A stretch of DNA of 64,000 nt from Modestobacter roseus (GCF_007994135.1 NZ_VLKF01000001.1:1984001-2048000), one strand, 5' to 3'. Positions 32,163-44,716 are shown, counted from the stretch's first letter. The notes: a model not told the origin generated them from the letters alone. Translations and numbers: made by a program.

Positions 32163-33100
32163 TACTCGCGCCCCAGATCGCGGTGCCGGGGCGTGGTGGG
32201 CACGCCCAGCGCGTTGAGCCGGCGGGCGAACTCCTCGGCGATCGCGACGCTGCGGTGCTTGCCGCCGGTGCAGCCGACGGCGAGGGTCAGGTAGCGCTTC
32301 CCCTCGCGCCGGTACCCGGGCAGGAGCAGGTCGAGCACGCGCATGTAGCCGTCGATGAACTCGGCCGCGTGGTCCTGGCCGAGCACGTAGTCGCGCACCG
32401 CGGTGTCCTGCCCGGTGCGCGATCGCAGCTCGGGCACCCAGTGCGGGTTGGGGAGGAAGCGGGCGTCGACGACGAGGTCGGCGTCCAGCGGCAGGCCGTA
32501 CTTGAACCCGAAGCTGAGCACGGTGGCCACGACCTCCGGCGGGGCACCGTCCTCGACGAACGCGGCCTCCAGCGTGTCGCGCAGCTGGTGCACGTTCAGG
32601 TCGCTGGTGTCGACCCACAGGTCGGACTCCCCCGCGATGCCGGTGAGCAGCTCCCGCTCGGCCTCGATGCCGTCGATGAGCCGGCCGCTGCCCTGCAGCG
32701 GGTGCTCGCGGCGGACCGATTCGTAGCGCCGGATGAGCACGTCGTCGCGGGCGTGCACGTAGACGACGCGCGGGCGGTGGCCGGCGTCGGCCAGCAGCCG
32801 GATCGCCTCCTCCAGGTCGCTGGAGAACGCCCGGCTGCGCACGTCGACGACGGCGGCGAACCGGCGCAGGTCACCGCGGGCACCGAGCTCCACCATGGGC
32901 GTGAGCAGAGCCGGCGGCAGGTTGTCGACCACGAAGAAGCCGAGGTCCTCCAGCACCCGCCCGGCGCTGTTCTTCCCGGCCCCGGACAGCCCGGTGACGA
33001 CGACGACGTCGAGCGGGGCGACCTCGGTGCCGGCACCGTCGGCCGAGGGTGGGACGTCGCGCTGCGGGCCGGCGGGGGCGCTGCGGTCGGCCGCGGTCAT
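32162..33100 (-). CDS. rapZ: RapZ-type nucleotide-binding protein
   Basis: A 312-residue RapZ/YvcJ protein, in E. coli an adaptor that controls GlmZ decay and glmS. N-terminal kinase-like domain: P-loop [18 protein letters not shown], with Asn where Ser/Thr usually follows the Lys, then [13 protein letters not shown]-terminal domain: [29 protein letters not shown] and [15 protein letters not shown]. The first 28 residues are a variable Pro/Ala-rich tail. The start ATG forms ATGA with the stop that uvrC would have if a single-base shift near 33201 were corrected. Confidence 0.95.
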   Translation of the reverse strand: MTAADRSAPAGPQRDVPPSADGAGTEVAPLDVVVVTGLSGAGKNSAGRVLEDLGFFVVDNLPPALLTPMVELGARGDLRRFAAVVDVRSRAFSSDLEEAIRLLADAGHRPRVVYVHARDDVLIRRYESVRREHPLQGSGRLIDGIEAERELLTGIAGESDLWVDTSDLNVHQLRDTLEAAFVEDGAPPEVVATVLSFGFKYGLPLDADLVVDARFLPNPHWVPELRSRTGQDTAVRDYVLGQDHAAEFIDGYMRVLDLLLPGYRREGKRYLTLAVGCTGGKHRSVAIAEEFARRLNALGVPTTPRHRDLGRE

Positions 33101-35165
33101 GCCCCGGCCCCGGTCCCGGCCGCCGGCCGCACCCGGCCCACCTCGGCCATCTCACCGGCCTCCGCGGCGGGGACGGGCTCCGGCGCCGCGGCCGTGGCGG
33201 CCCCGGCGCCGACTCGACGTCCGGCTCGGGGTCGGCGGCGGCCGCCGCCGTCGCCGCCGGTTCCGCGACCGCAACGAGGACCGCCTCGGCGGTGCGCCGG
33301 CCGATGCCGGGCACCGCCGTGAGCTCCTCGACGGTGGCGGCCCGCAGCCGCTTGAGCGATCCGAACTGCTTCATCAGTGCCTTCCGCCGGGTCTCGCCCA
33401 GCCCCGGCACGTCGTCGAGGAGGGAGACCAGCATCGTCGTCGATCGTCGCTGCCGGTGGTAGGTGATCGCGAACCGGTGCGCCTCGTCGCGCACCCGCTG
33501 GAGCAGGTAGAGGGCCTCGGAGGTGCGCGGGAGGATGACCGGGTCCGGGTCGTCGGGCAGCCAGACCTCCTCCATCCGCTTGGCCAGGCCGCACACCGCG
33601 ACGTCGACGATGCCGAGCTCGGCCAGGGACCGGCTGGCCGCGGCCACCTGCGGGGCGCCGCCGTCGACGACCAGCAGGTTCGGCGGGTAGGCGAACCGCC
33701 GGGGACGCCCCTCCTCGGCGGCCACGCCCTGCTCGTCCCGGCGGTCCTGCTCGTCCTTGAGGTGCCGGGCGAACCGGCGGCGCACGACCTCGGCCATGGC
33801 GGCGGTGTCGTCGGTGCCCTGGGCCACGGAGAAGCGGCGGTAGTCGGCCTTCTTCGCCAGCCCGTCCTCGAACACCACCATGCTGGCCACCACGTTGGTG
33901 CCCTGGACGTGCGAGACGTCGATGCACTCGATGCGCAGCGGGGCCTCGGGCAGGTCCAGCGCCTCCTGGATCTCCGACAGCGCCAGGGACCGGGCGGTGA
34001 GGTCGCTGGCCCGCTTGACCCGGTGCCGGGCGAAGGACTCCTTCGCGTTGCGCTCCACGGTCTCCATCAGGCTGCGCTTGTCGCCGCGCTGGGGCACCCG
34101 GAGGGAGACGCGTGAGCCGCGCAGCTCGCTGAGCAGCTCGGCGTAGACCTCGGCGTCGTCGGGCAGCTCGGGGACGAGCACCTCGCGGGGCACCGAGTCA
34201 CCCGCCTCGCCGACGCCGGTCTGCTCGTCGACCCCGCCGTACACCTGGAGCAGGAACTGCTCGACCAGCTGGCCGGTGGTCACGTCCTCGACCTTGTCGA
34301 TGATCCAGCCGCGCTGTCCCCGGACCCGGCCGCCGCGGACGTGGAAGACCTGGACGGCGGCCTCCAGCTCGTCCTGGGCGAAGGCGACGACGTCGGCGTC
34401 CGTGCCGTCACCGAGGACCACTGCCTGCTTCTCCAGCGCGCGGCGGAGGGCACCGAGGTCGTCGCGCAACCGGGCGGCCTTCTCGTACTCCATCTGCTCG
34501 GCGGCCTCGGCCATCTCCCGCTCGAGCCGGCGGACGATCTGGTCGGTGCGCCCGCCCATGAAGTCGCAGAAGTCGTCGACGATCTCGCGGTGCTCGTCGG
34601 GGCTGACCCGCCCGACGCACGGTGCGGCGCACTTGCCGATGTAGCCGAGCAGGCAGGGGCGCCCGATCTGGCTGGCCCGCTTGAAGACCCCGGTCGAGCA
34701 GGTGCGCGCCGGGAAGACCCGGGTCAGGGTGTCCAGCGTCTCTCGGATCGCCCAGGCGTGCGCGTAGGGCCCGAAGTAGCGGACGCCCTTGCGCTTGGGA
34801 CCGCGCATCACCTGCAGCCGCGGGAACTCCTCGTTCAGCGTGACGGCGAGGCTCGGGTAGCTCTTGTCGTCGCGGTACCGGACGTTGAACCGCGGATCGA
34901 ACTCCTTGATCCAGTTGTACTCGAGCTGGAGGGCCTCGACCTCGGTGCCGACGACGGTCCACTCGACGCTGGCGGCGGTGGTGACCATCTGCCGGGTGCG
35001 CGGGTGCAGGCCCCAGACGTCGGCGAAGTAGCTGTTCAGCCGCTGCCGGAGGCTCTTGGCCTTGCCGACGTAGATGACCCGGCCGGCCGGGTCGCGGAAC
35101 TTGTAGACGCCCGGGTCCTCCGGGATCGAGCCGACCGCCGGTCGGTACGTGGACGGGTCGGGCAT
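32871..35165 (-). CDS. uvrC: UvrC excinuclease subunit (3' end probably frameshifted)
   Basis: Nuclease subunit of nucleotide excision repair. GIY-YIG domain ([20 protein letters not shown], about residues 17-36), Cys cluster with [22 protein letters not shown] motif, RNase H-like nuclease domain ([31 protein letters not shown]) and helix-hairpin-helix [13 protein letters not shown] to about residue 640 are intact. As sequenced, the frame then becomes Pro/Arg-rich and overlaps rapZ by 230 bp. A one-base insertion at the C-run 33201-33204 would give a smooth Ala/Glu tail ending at 33097 with ATGA coupling to rapZ. ATG 35165 has TAACCT 6 nt upstream, so it looks leaderless. Confidence 0.93.
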   Translation of the reverse strand: MPDPSTYRPAVGSIPEDPGVYKFRDPAGRVIYVGKAKSLRQRLNSYFADVWGLHPRTRQMVTTAASVEWTVVGTEVEALQLEYNWIKEFDPRFNVRYRDDKSYPSLAVTLNEEFPRLQVMRGPKRKGVRYFGPYAHAWAIRETLDTLTRVFPARTCSTGVFKRASQIGRPCLLGYIGKCAAPCVGRVSPDEHREIVDDFCDFMGGRTDQIVRRLEREMAEAAEQMEYEKAARLRDDLGALRRALEKQAVVLGDGTDADVVAFAQDELEAAVQVFHVRGGRVRGQRGWIIDKVEDVTTGQLVEQFLLQVYGGVDEQTGVGEAGDSVPREVLVPELPDDAEVYAELLSELRGSRVSLRVPQRGDKRSLMETVERNAKESFARHRVKRASDLTARSLALSEIQEALDLPEAPLRIECIDVSHVQGTNVVASMVVFEDGLAKKADYRRFSVAQGTDDTAAMAEVVRRRFARHLKDEQDRRDEQGVAAEEGRPRRFAYPPNLLVVDGGAPQVAAASRSLAELGIVDVAVCGLAKRMEEVWLPDDPDPVILPRTSEALYLLQRVRDEAHRFAITYHRQRRSTTMLVSLLDDVPGLGETRRKALMKQFGSLKRLRAATVEELTAVPGIGRRTAEAVLVAVAEPAATAAAAADPEPDVESAPGPPRPRRRSPSPPRRPVRWPRWAGCGRRPGPGPGHDRGRPQRPRRPAARRPTLGRRCRHRGRPARRRRRHRAVRGREEQRRAGAGGPRLLRGRQPAAGSAHAHGGARCPR

Positions 35166-35257
35166 GCCCTCAGGTTATGTCGCCCCACCGACAGCCCGGC
35201 GGCCCACCGGCGACCTGCACGAACACCGGGGACACCCCCAGCCGGCGCACGGGACGA

Positions 35258-35299
35258 CGACGGAGCCCCGGGCGCCGGTGGGCGCACGGGGCTCCGTCG
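35258..35299 (-). terminator. uvrA terminator hairpin
   Basis: Perfect 13-bp stem CGACGGAGCCCCG / CGGGGCTCCGTCG with a 16-nt loop, 20 bp beyond the uvrA stop and upstream of uvrC. Confidence 0.75.
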
Positions 35300-35318
35300 G
35301 GTGACGACCTGGAGGGCG

Positions 35319-38237
<2,919 letters not shown>

Positions 38238-38253
38238 GTGTTCCCTGTCGGTC

Positions 38254-38294
38254 GCAGTGGTTCTCGCTGCAGTGGTCTCGCTGCAGTGGTCTCG
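38254..38294. repeat. three direct repeats just upstream of uvrA
   Basis: GCAGTGG followed by TCTCG occurs three times at 38254, 38269 and 38283, with 14-15 bp periodicity, ending 17 bp before the uvrA start codon. They cover the place expected for the promoter or leader. The sequence does not match the actinobacterial SOS box. Confidence 0.75.
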
Positions 38295-38380
38295 GTGGTG
38301 GAACGCCGGTGCCGGCGGGCGGGCTTCCCCACCCCGGTGTCGGCTGGGTCTCCCGACCCCTGGCGGCGGGCCGGAGGTGA

Positions 38381-39805
38381 TCAGCTGGGGACGCCGGGCA
38401 GGTGGGGCTCGAACAGGGGCGCGTGCCGGCGCCAGGGCAGCCGGCCTTCCAGCTCTCCGGCGAGCCACAGTAGTCGCGTCTCGCCACCTGCCGGGCCGAC
38501 GAACTGCACCGACGTGGGCAGCCCCGCCCGGCCCGGGCCGGCGGGCAGGACGAGGGCCGGCAGGCCCGCGCCGTTCCAGGCCGACGTCCACGGCGCCCAG
38601 CGGGCGTTGGCCGTGACGTTGGCCAGCAGACCGCGCTCGTGCCACGGGCGCGCGGGCAGCGGCGGGCCGCTGACCACGGGCGTGACGAGCACGTCGACGT
38701 CGGTGAAGAAGTCCGCCATCCGGGCCCGGAAGGCGGCCAGCGCGCCAGGGCGGAGCAGGTGGGCACGCTGCACGAGCCGGCCGAGCCGGGTGTGCACCCG
38801 GTGCCGGGGCTCGAGGGCGTGCCGGTCGAGCCCCAGGGCGTCGGCGTCGGTGACCGGGCCGGCCAGCCAGCGGGCGGCCACCGCGGCGGCCGCCGCCGGG
38901 GTGATCGGCGGATCGCGGTGGACGACGGTGTGCCCCGCGGCCCGGAGCTCGGCGACGACGGCGTCCAGGGCCGCCCTGCCCGCGGCGTCGAGCCGCACGC
39001 CGGGGACCGGGGACCGGGTGGACACCGCGATGCGCAGCGGCCCGGCGGGCGCCGGCGGGTCGGCCCAGGGCGCGCCGGCGAGGACGGCGGAGCCGGCGGC
39101 GAGGTCGGCCACCGTGGTGGCCAGCACCCCGTGCTCGGCCATGCCGTACCAGCTGTTCGCGCCGACGGCGCCGGGCACGACGCCGGTGCCCGGCTTCAGC
39201 GTGACCAGGCCGCAGGCGGCCGCCGGCAGGCGCAGGGACCCCATCCCGTCGTTGCCGTGGGCCAGCGGCACGACCCCGGCCGCGACGGCCGCGGCGCTGC
39301 CACCGGAGGACCCGGCCGCGGACCACGCGGTGTCCCACGGGTTGCGGGTGACGGTGCCCGGGCCGTCGGTGGCCGAGTAGACGCAGAGCTCGGGCACGCG
39401 GGTGATCCCGACGACGACCGCGCCGGCGGCGCGCAGCCGCGCCACGACCGGGTCGTCCGTCGCGGCCGGGGTGGGCGCGTGCGCGGCGGACCCGTCGGTG
39501 ACCACCTCCCCGGCCACGGCCACGTTGTCCTTCACCGCGACCGGGACACCGGCCAGCGGCAGCCGAGCGCGGTCGGGGTGGGCGTCGACCGCCGCGGCCT
39601 CGGCCAGCGCGGCCGCGGTGCGGACGACCCGGAAGGCACCGATGCGCGGTTCGACGTCGGCCAGGTGCGCCAGGTGGGCGCGCACCACCTCGACGGCGGT
39701 CAGCTCACCGGACCGGACCCGGGCGGCCAGCTCGGTGGCGGGCAGCCCCACGACCGGACCCGTCGGCGCGGGAGCTGGGCGCGCGGAACCTGCACTAGCG
39801 TCCAT
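38381..39805 (-). CDS. amidase signature family hydrolase
   Basis: A 474-residue amidase. The Ser-cisSer-Lys triad region is visible: Lys in [13 protein letters not shown], the Gly/Ser stretch [20 protein letters not shown], and the nucleophile region [20 protein letters not shown], which is a variant of the usual GGS-R-PA pattern. The substrate is unknown. This family includes aryl/acyl amidases and GatA-like proteins, but no gatB/gatC is nearby, so it is not a tRNA amidotransferase. ATG 39805 has TAGGTT 7 nt upstream (leaderless style). Confidence 0.88.
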   Translation of the reverse strand: MDASAGSARPAPAPTGPVVGLPATELAARVRSGELTAVEVVRAHLAHLADVEPRIGAFRVVRTAAALAEAAAVDAHPDRARLPLAGVPVAVKDNVAVAGEVVTDGSAAHAPTPAATDDPVVARLRAAGAVVVGITRVPELCVYSATDGPGTVTRNPWDTAWSAAGSSGGSAAAVAAGVVPLAHGNDGMGSLRLPAAACGLVTLKPGTGVVPGAVGANSWYGMAEHGVLATTVADLAAGSAVLAGAPWADPPAPAGPLRIAVSTRSPVPGVRLDAAGRAALDAVVAELRAAGHTVVHRDPPITPAAAAAVAARWLAGPVTDADALGLDRHALEPRHRVHTRLGRLVQRAHLLRPGALAAFRARMADFFTDVDVLVTPVVSGPPLPARPWHERGLLANVTANARWAPWTSAWNGAGLPALVLPAGPGRAGLPTSVQFVGPAGGETRLLWLAGELEGRLPWRRHAPLFEPHLPGVPS

Positions 39806-39853
39806 GCGGTCGAACCTAACCGGGACCCCCGACAGTTCTCAGATCGGAGCGGG

Positions 39854-40531
39854 ATGAGCGACAGCTACACCGGCGACGTACGGGTCGGCGGACCGGCCGA
39901 CGTCCGCGAACTGCCCGGCCTGACCATCCGCAAGCTCGCGGTCAGCGAGATGGCGAACAACGCCTACCTGCTGATCGACACCGGCACCGGGCCCGGCACC
40001 GGGCAGGCGCTGCTGATCGACGCGGCGGCCGACCCCGAGGCGCTGCTGGGGATGATCGACGCCGCCGACGTGCGCACCGTCGTCACCACCCACGGGCACT
40101 GGGACCACCACCGCGCGCTCCCGGAGGTCCTGCGGGCCACCGGCGCCGAGAACGTCGCGCATGCCGCGGACGCCGCCGACCTGCCGACGCCGGTCACCCG
40201 CCCGGTCGAGCACGGCGACACCGTCCCCGTCGGGGACCACGAGCTCGAGGTCGTGCACCTGCGCGGGCACACCCCCGGCAGCATCGCGCTGGTCTGGCGC
40301 GGGCCCGAGGGCGCGGGCACCCACGTCTTCACCGGCGACAGCCTCTTCCCCGGCGGGGTCGGCAACACCCAGTCCGACGCCGCCCGGTTCACCAGCCTGA
40401 TCGACGACGTCGAGGTCCGGCTGTTCGGCGTCCTGCCCGACGACACCTGGGTCTACCCCGGCCACGGCGCCGACACGACGCTGGGCACCGAGCGGCCGCA
40501 CCTCGCGGAGTGGCGCGACCGCGGCTGGTGA
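39854..40531 (+). CDS. metallo-beta-lactamase fold hydrolase (glyoxalase II-like)
   Basis: A 225-residue MBL-fold protein. The metal motif is THGHWDHH (HxHxDH), followed by a ligand His in LRGHTPGSIALVW, Asp in FTGDSLFPGGVG, and His in VYPGHGADT, so both metal sites look complete. Similar to glyoxalase II and related thioester hydrolases; the substrate is not known. ATG 39854 follows GGAGCGGG. It is divergent from the amidase gene with a 48-bp gap holding both promoters. Confidence 0.88.
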   Translation: MSDSYTGDVRVGGPADVRELPGLTIRKLAVSEMANNAYLLIDTGTGPGTGQALLIDAAADPEALLGMIDAADVRTVVTTHGHWDHHRALPEVLRATGAENVAHAADAADLPTPVTRPVEHGDTVPVGDHELEVVHLRGHTPGSIALVWRGPEGAGTHVFTGDSLFPGGVGNTQSDAARFTSLIDDVEVRLFGVLPDDTWVYPGHGADTTLGTERPHLAEWRDRGW

Positions 40532-40607
40532 ACCGGGGCCCGAGGACTCCCGGGACCGGGGCCGAACGCCTCTCGGCCCGGTGGCCGGCAGCCGCCAGGC
40601 TGCGGCC

Positions 40608-41015
40608 ATGTCGACGTCGCCACGCGCAGCGGCGGCGCGCCGCACCGGCCGGGTCAACGGCGTGGTCCTGGCACTGCTCCGCTCCCCCGCGCGCCGGCTG
40701 CTGAGCCGGCGGGTCTGCGCGCTGCGGTACGTCGGCCCGGTCAGCGGGGCGACCGTCACCCTGCCCGTGCAGTACGCCACCGAGCCCGGCCGGGTGCTCG
40801 TGCTGGCCGGCGGGGCGGAGCACAAGCGCTGGTGGCGGGCCTTCAGCCGGCCGACCCGGGTGCAGGTGCTGCTCGACGGCGCGTGGCGGGACGGTGTGGG
40901 TGTCGTGCTGCCCGAGCCGGAGCGGGCGGCGGCGCTGGCCGACTACCGGGCGCAGGTCGGGCACGTGCCCGACGACACCCGGGACCCGCTGGTGGAGATC
41001 ACCCTGGCCGGCTGA
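40608..41015 (+). CDS. small split-barrel (DUF385/nitroreductase-like) protein
   Basis: A 135-residue protein whose pattern ALRYVGPVSGATVTLPVQYA, then VLVLAGGAEHKRWWRAF and VQVLLDGAWRDGVGVVL, suggests a small flavin/F420-binding split barrel like the DUF385 or deazaflavin-dependent nitroreductase families. The N-terminal 20 residues are basic. The cofactor cannot be assigned from sequence alone. ATG 40608 is preceded by CAGGCT 6 nt upstream. The last 17 bp overlap the convergent gene at 40999. Confidence 0.6.
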   Translation: MSTSPRAAAARRTGRVNGVVLALLRSPARRLLSRRVCALRYVGPVSGATVTLPVQYATEPGRVLVLAGGAEHKRWWRAFSRPTRVQVLLDGAWRDGVGVVLPEPERAAALADYRAQVGHVPDDTRDPLVEITLAG

Positions 41016-41643
41016 CCGACTCCGAGGGCACCGGCAGCCGCGCGAGCAGCCCGGACAGCCGCTCCTCCCGCCGCCGGCCGGCCGCCCAGCTCCAGGACAC
41101 CACCTGCCCCCAGAGCAGCGTCCAGGTCACGACCGGGACGAGCCCGACGTCCAGCACGGTCACCACCAGGACCAGCCACCCGACGCCCACGGCAGCCCAG
41201 ACCGCGGCCCGGACCGGCATCCGCCGGCGGTTGGCCGCCAGCTCGCGCAGCAGCAGCGGCCGCCACTCGGCGGGGTCCACGCGGGCGGGCAACCGGCCGG
41301 TGCGGGTCGCCGTCCAGAACGGCCGCATCTGCTCTCGTTCAGCCGTTCCGGCCTTCACCCGGTGCGCCCAGCGAGGCGCGGCGCCGCCGACCACGGCGCC
41401 GATCACCGGACTCAGCGCCCCGACGACGACCAGGCCCCAGTTGACCACTCCGTCGCCCAGGAGCCCCTGGACGGCGAGCATCCAGCCACCGGTCAGCGCA
41501 GCCGCTCCTCCGAGCAGGGCGATGATGACCGCGCGCCGCTTCCGACGAGGCAGCGGACGCACCCGGCGCGCCGCCCGGTCCAGCAGTCCGTCCCGCACCA
41601 CGCCTCCCCACGCCTCCCACGCCTGATCGGCGATGATCATCAC
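40999..41643 (-). CDS. hypothetical membrane protein with four TM segments
   Basis: A 214-residue protein I do not recognise. Two hydrophobic hairpins (AVIIALLGGAAALTGGWMLA with WGLVVVGALSPVIGAVVGG, then AAVWAAVGVGWLVLVVTVLD with VVTWTLLWGQVVSWSWAAG) are separated by a basic cytosolic loop with WRPLLLRELAANRRR. The ends are charged. Codon usage fits a real gene. The start could be any of two adjacent ATGs at 41643/41640. It overlaps the convergent neighbour by 17 bp. Confidence 0.6.
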   Translation of the reverse strand: MMIIADQAWEAWGGVVRDGLLDRAARRVRPLPRRKRRAVIIALLGGAAALTGGWMLAVQGLLGDGVVNWGLVVVGALSPVIGAVVGGAAPRWAHRVKAGTAEREQMRPFWTATRTGRLPARVDPAEWRPLLLRELAANRRRMPVRAAVWAAVGVGWLVLVVTVLDVGLVPVVTWTLLWGQVVSWSWAAGRRREERLSGLLARLPVPSESVSRPG

Positions 41644-41682
41644 CGAGGACGACGTGGTCCGCGACCCGGGGCCCGGGCCAGC

Positions 41683-41745
41683 TCAGCCCGCAGCCATCCC
41701 CTCAGGCTCGGTGAGCTGCTCCAGCAGGCGCCGCAGCCCGCGCTC
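41683..41745 (-). pseudogene. possible gene remnant (C-terminal fragment)
   Basis: On the minus strand the stretch ERGLRRLLEQLTEPEGMAAG then stop reads like the end of a helical protein, with strong third-position GC. A TAG lies directly before it and no start or ribosome site exists. It sits upstream of the four-TM protein, a place where small regulators are often found. It may be a decayed regulator. The rest of 41644-41917 shows nothing I recognise. Confidence 0.2.
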
Positions 41746-41917
41746 CTACGTCCGTGATCACGATCGCCCCCACGGGACCGCGCCACGCGAACGGACTCCC
41801 AGCGCGCTGGTTCGACGGGAGCAGACCGGGTAGTGCGCAACCGGAGTCGCGGAGCGACGCACCGTGACGTCCTGGCAGAGCCGCATCCCGCGGGCCCGAC
41901 CGACCGAGGAGAGCTCC

Positions 41918-42166
41918 ATGACCACGTCGACCAGCGACACGGCGACCGGCAAGCGCGACATCAAGTCCCACGAGACCACCAGCTTCGCCGACCTCGGTAA
42001 GGAGATGTGGGCCTACCTGACGGGCAAGGGCGCGGCGATCAACTACGAGTTCGTGGACATGACCGTCGAGGTGCCGCGGGAGACCGGCCCCGCCGCCCCG
42101 CGCGCCACCTGGAAGCTGAACGGCACGCTGCGGATCACCACCGCCGAGAACGCCAGCAAGGGATGA
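41918..42166 (+). CDS. 82-aa conserved-type hypothetical protein
   Basis: A small protein I do not recognise. It starts with a Ser/Thr-rich segment, then KSHETTSFADLGKEMWAYL and a predicted beta-rich part with NYEFVDMTVEVPRE and TWKLNGTLRITT. No signal peptide or membrane segment. GAGGAGAG precedes ATG 41918 at good spacing, so translation is well supported. The stop overlaps the next start as ATGA, so the two products are likely made together. Confidence 0.65.
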   Translation: MTTSTSDTATGKRDIKSHETTSFADLGKEMWAYLTGKGAAINYEFVDMTVEVPRETGPAAPRATWKLNGTLRITTAENASKG

Positions 42167-42597
42167 CCCCCGAGGTGACCCGCCTCGACGTGACCGGTGA
42201 CCTGTCGATCGAGGTCGACGGCGCACCCGTGCGGGTCACCGCCCGGGGTGGTGACGTGCACGTGGTCGCCGACGACGTCCGCGGCTTCGTGCAGGGGCTG
42301 CGTGCGGCGGCCACCGCCCGCACCGGCACCCGGCCGGGGCGCGCCGACGTCGCCGGGCTGGCCGGCGCCCTGGCCGGGGCGGGGCTCACCGCCCGGCTCG
42401 ACTCCCCGTCGCAGCACGTCGTCACCGTCGGCGCCGGCGTCGACTCGCCGCTCGGCGGGGTGCTGCTGGGCACCCGGCTGGCCCGTCCCGAGCCGCTCGG
42501 CATCGTCCGGGCGAGCGTCCGGGCCCGGACCGTCGAGACCGCGCTGGCCGCGGCCGTGCTCGCCCTGGGCTACGCGGTGGTCCGCCGCCGCAGGTGA
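42163..42597 (+). CDS. 144-aa hypothetical protein with C-terminal membrane anchor
   Basis: No family recognised. The first half looks beta-rich (RLDVTGDLSIEVDGAPVRVT, VHVVADDVRGFVQGL), the middle is Gly/Ala-rich (ADVAGLAGALAGAG), and the end is one hydrophobic segment (VETALAAAVLALGYAVV) followed by RRRR. This fits a tail-anchored protein with a cytosolic domain. Coupled to the 82-aa gene by a 4-nt overlap. It converges on the S9 peptidase gene with a 12-bp gap. Confidence 0.6.
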   Translation: MTPEVTRLDVTGDLSIEVDGAPVRVTARGGDVHVVADDVRGFVQGLRAAATARTGTRPGRADVAGLAGALAGAGLTARLDSPSQHVVTVGAGVDSPLGGVLLGTRLARPEPLGIVRASVRARTVETALAAAVLALGYAVVRRRR

Positions 42598-42609
42598 ACG
42601 CCGCCGGTC

Positions 42610-44652
42610 TCAGCCCACCCGGGTCGCCTCGACGGTGAGCGGTTCGGTGGTCGGGGGCGGGGTCGCCGTCGCCCCGGCGGGCAGCTCGGCCACCCCGGTC
42701 CGGTTCTGGCCGGTGGGCAGCCAGCGCGCCCACCAGCGCAGCACGTGCTCGAGCCGCGCCAACCGGTGCTTCGGCCGTCCGGACCGGGACAGCTCGTGCC
42801 CCTCGCCGGGGAACAGCAGCAGCTCGGTGGGGACACCCCGTCGCTTGAGCTCGACGTAGAGCCGGGTGCCCTGCTCCAGCGGGCAGCGCCAGTCCTCCTC
42901 GGAGTGGATCACGAACGTCGGCGTGGTGATCCGGTGCGCGTGCGCGAGCGCCGACTGTGCGGCGACCCGCTCGGGGTCGGTGCCCAGGTACTCGTCGGGG
43001 AAGAACCAGCCGATGTCCGAGGACCCGACGAAGCTGACCGGGTCGTTGAACGCCCGCTCGCTGATCCCGGCGACGAACCGGTCGGTGCGGCCCAGCAGCA
43101 GGGTGGTCATGTAGCCGCCGTAGGACCCGCCCATCAGCCCCACCCGGGTGGCGTCCAGCTGCGGGTCGGTGAGCGCCTCGTCGAGGAAGGCCAGCACGTC
43201 GTCGGCGTCGAGCTCGCCCATGTGCTCCTTGATCACCCGGCCGTGCTCCTGCCCGTAGCCGGACGACCCGCGCGGGTTGCACATGAGCACGGCGTAGCCG
43301 GCCTCGACGTAGGCCTGGGTCTCGTCGAACAGCGTCCAGCCGTACTGGCTGAACGGCCCGCCGTGCACGGTGAGCAGCACCGGGTGCGGCCCCGGGCCGG
43401 GCGGCGTGGTCAGCCAGCCGTGCACCGGGTAGCCGTCCGGGGCGGTCGCGGTGCGCTCCCGCATCCGGTGCAGCCGGCCGGTCTCCTGCAGCGGGGCGCC
43501 GAACCCGGTGAGCAGCCGGCGCCGTCCCGGGGTGATCGCGATCAGCTCGCCGGCCGAGCGGTCGTGCGCGACGGTGGCGACGACGACGCCGCCGCCGGCC
43601 CCGACACCCCGCACCGTGTACGGGCCGTCGACCAGCGCCTCCGGCTCCCCGCCGTCCAGCGGCACCCGGAGCAGCTCGACCGCACCGCGGCGCTGCACGC
43701 CGAACAGCACGCCATCGGCGGTGACGACGGTCGCCGGGGTCTCGTCGCCGCGGTCGGTGGTCTCCGGGTCGAGCACCGGCACGACCGGGCCGCCCGCGGC
43801 GGGCACCCGGCAGAGGGTGGTGTTGCGGCCGACGAAGTCCCGCCCGCTGTCGCCCAGGTCGGGCTGTGCGGCGAACCAGAGGGTCTCCCCCGTCGGGTCC
43901 CAGGCCGGGTGGGCGACGGCCGAACGGCCCTGGGTCACCCGGCGCAGCCCGGACCCGTCGGGGCGCACCACGAAGACGTCGCTGACCAGGTCGGCGTCGG
44001 CCCGCTCGTGGCGGGAGGAGACGAAGGCGAGCAGCGTCCCGGCCGGGCTCCAGGCGACGTCGGCGTCGTCGTGCTCCCCGCCGGTGACCTGGACCGGCTC
44101 GGGCAGCGCGACGGCGGTGTCGTCGGCGTCACCGGGGAGGTCGACGACGAACACGTGGGTGCGCCGGTCGGTGGTGAAGCCGACGCCGTCGCTGCGGTAC
44201 TTCAGGGTGGTGATCAGCCGGGGCGCCTCGGCCGCCGCGGCGACGTCCTCCGCGGTGCCGTACCGCCCGGCCTCGGGCACCCGCGCCGTGTAGGCGAGCC
44301 GGCGGGAGTCCGGCGACCAGGCCGGCGTCCCGGCGCCGAGGTGGTGCTCGGTGAGCCGCCGCGCGGCACCGCCGGCGGTGGGCAGCACGTGCAGCTGCGG
44401 CGCACCCTTCGGCTCGGCGGCGAGGTAGGCGAGCCAGCGGCCGTCCGGGGAGAAGGCGGGAGCCGAGTCGCGGTGCCCGGAGGTGAGCGGGCGGGCGGGG
44501 GCCGACCCGTCGGTGGGCACCGTCCACAGCTGGCTGCGGTACTCGTCGGCGTCCAGGTCCAGCCGGGTCACGGCGACCACCGCCGTCCGGCCGTCCGGGG
44601 ACACCGCGGGCACACCCGGGACACGCAGCAGGGAGAGGTCGGTCGGACGCAT
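42610..44652 (-). CDS. S9 family prolyl-oligopeptidase-like serine peptidase
   Basis: A 680-residue peptidase. Residues 1-400 form a WD40/TolB-type beta-propeller (repeated SPDGRWLAYLA, SPDSRRLAYTA, SPAGTLLAFVS). Residues 410-650 are an alpha/beta hydrolase with nucleophile GGSYGGYMT, Asp in SEEDWRCPLEQG and His in GEGHELSR. No signal peptide, so it is probably cytosolic and trims short peptides or acts as an acylaminoacyl peptidase. ATG 44652 has TAGCGT 7 nt upstream (leaderless style). Divergent from the amidohydrolase gene. Confidence 0.93.
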   Translation of the reverse strand: MRPTDLSLLRVPGVPAVSPDGRTAVVAVTRLDLDADEYRSQLWTVPTDGSAPARPLTSGHRDSAPAFSPDGRWLAYLAAEPKGAPQLHVLPTAGGAARRLTEHHLGAGTPAWSPDSRRLAYTARVPEAGRYGTAEDVAAAAEAPRLITTLKYRSDGVGFTTDRRTHVFVVDLPGDADDTAVALPEPVQVTGGEHDDADVAWSPAGTLLAFVSSRHERADADLVSDVFVVRPDGSGLRRVTQGRSAVAHPAWDPTGETLWFAAQPDLGDSGRDFVGRNTTLCRVPAAGGPVVPVLDPETTDRGDETPATVVTADGVLFGVQRRGAVELLRVPLDGGEPEALVDGPYTVRGVGAGGGVVVATVAHDRSAGELIAITPGRRRLLTGFGAPLQETGRLHRMRERTATAPDGYPVHGWLTTPPGPGPHPVLLTVHGGPFSQYGWTLFDETQAYVEAGYAVLMCNPRGSSGYGQEHGRVIKEHMGELDADDVLAFLDEALTDPQLDATRVGLMGGSYGGYMTTLLLGRTDRFVAGISERAFNDPVSFVGSSDIGWFFPDEYLGTDPERVAAQSALAHAHRITTPTFVIHSEEDWRCPLEQGTRLYVELKRRGVPTELLLFPGEGHELSRSGRPKHRLARLEHVLRWWARWLPTGQNRTGVAELPAGATATPPPTTEPLTVEATRVG

Positions 44653-44716
44653 GTCCGCGACGCTAGCCCAGGCCCCGCGCGGGCCAGATGGTGAGCACCG
44701 CTAACGGGTGAGGTCC

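Noticed and set aside
38238-39338. Long N-terminal extension of UvrA
   Set aside because: The frame is open but unrelated to UvrA and overlaps the real amidase gene; the family start is at 38237.
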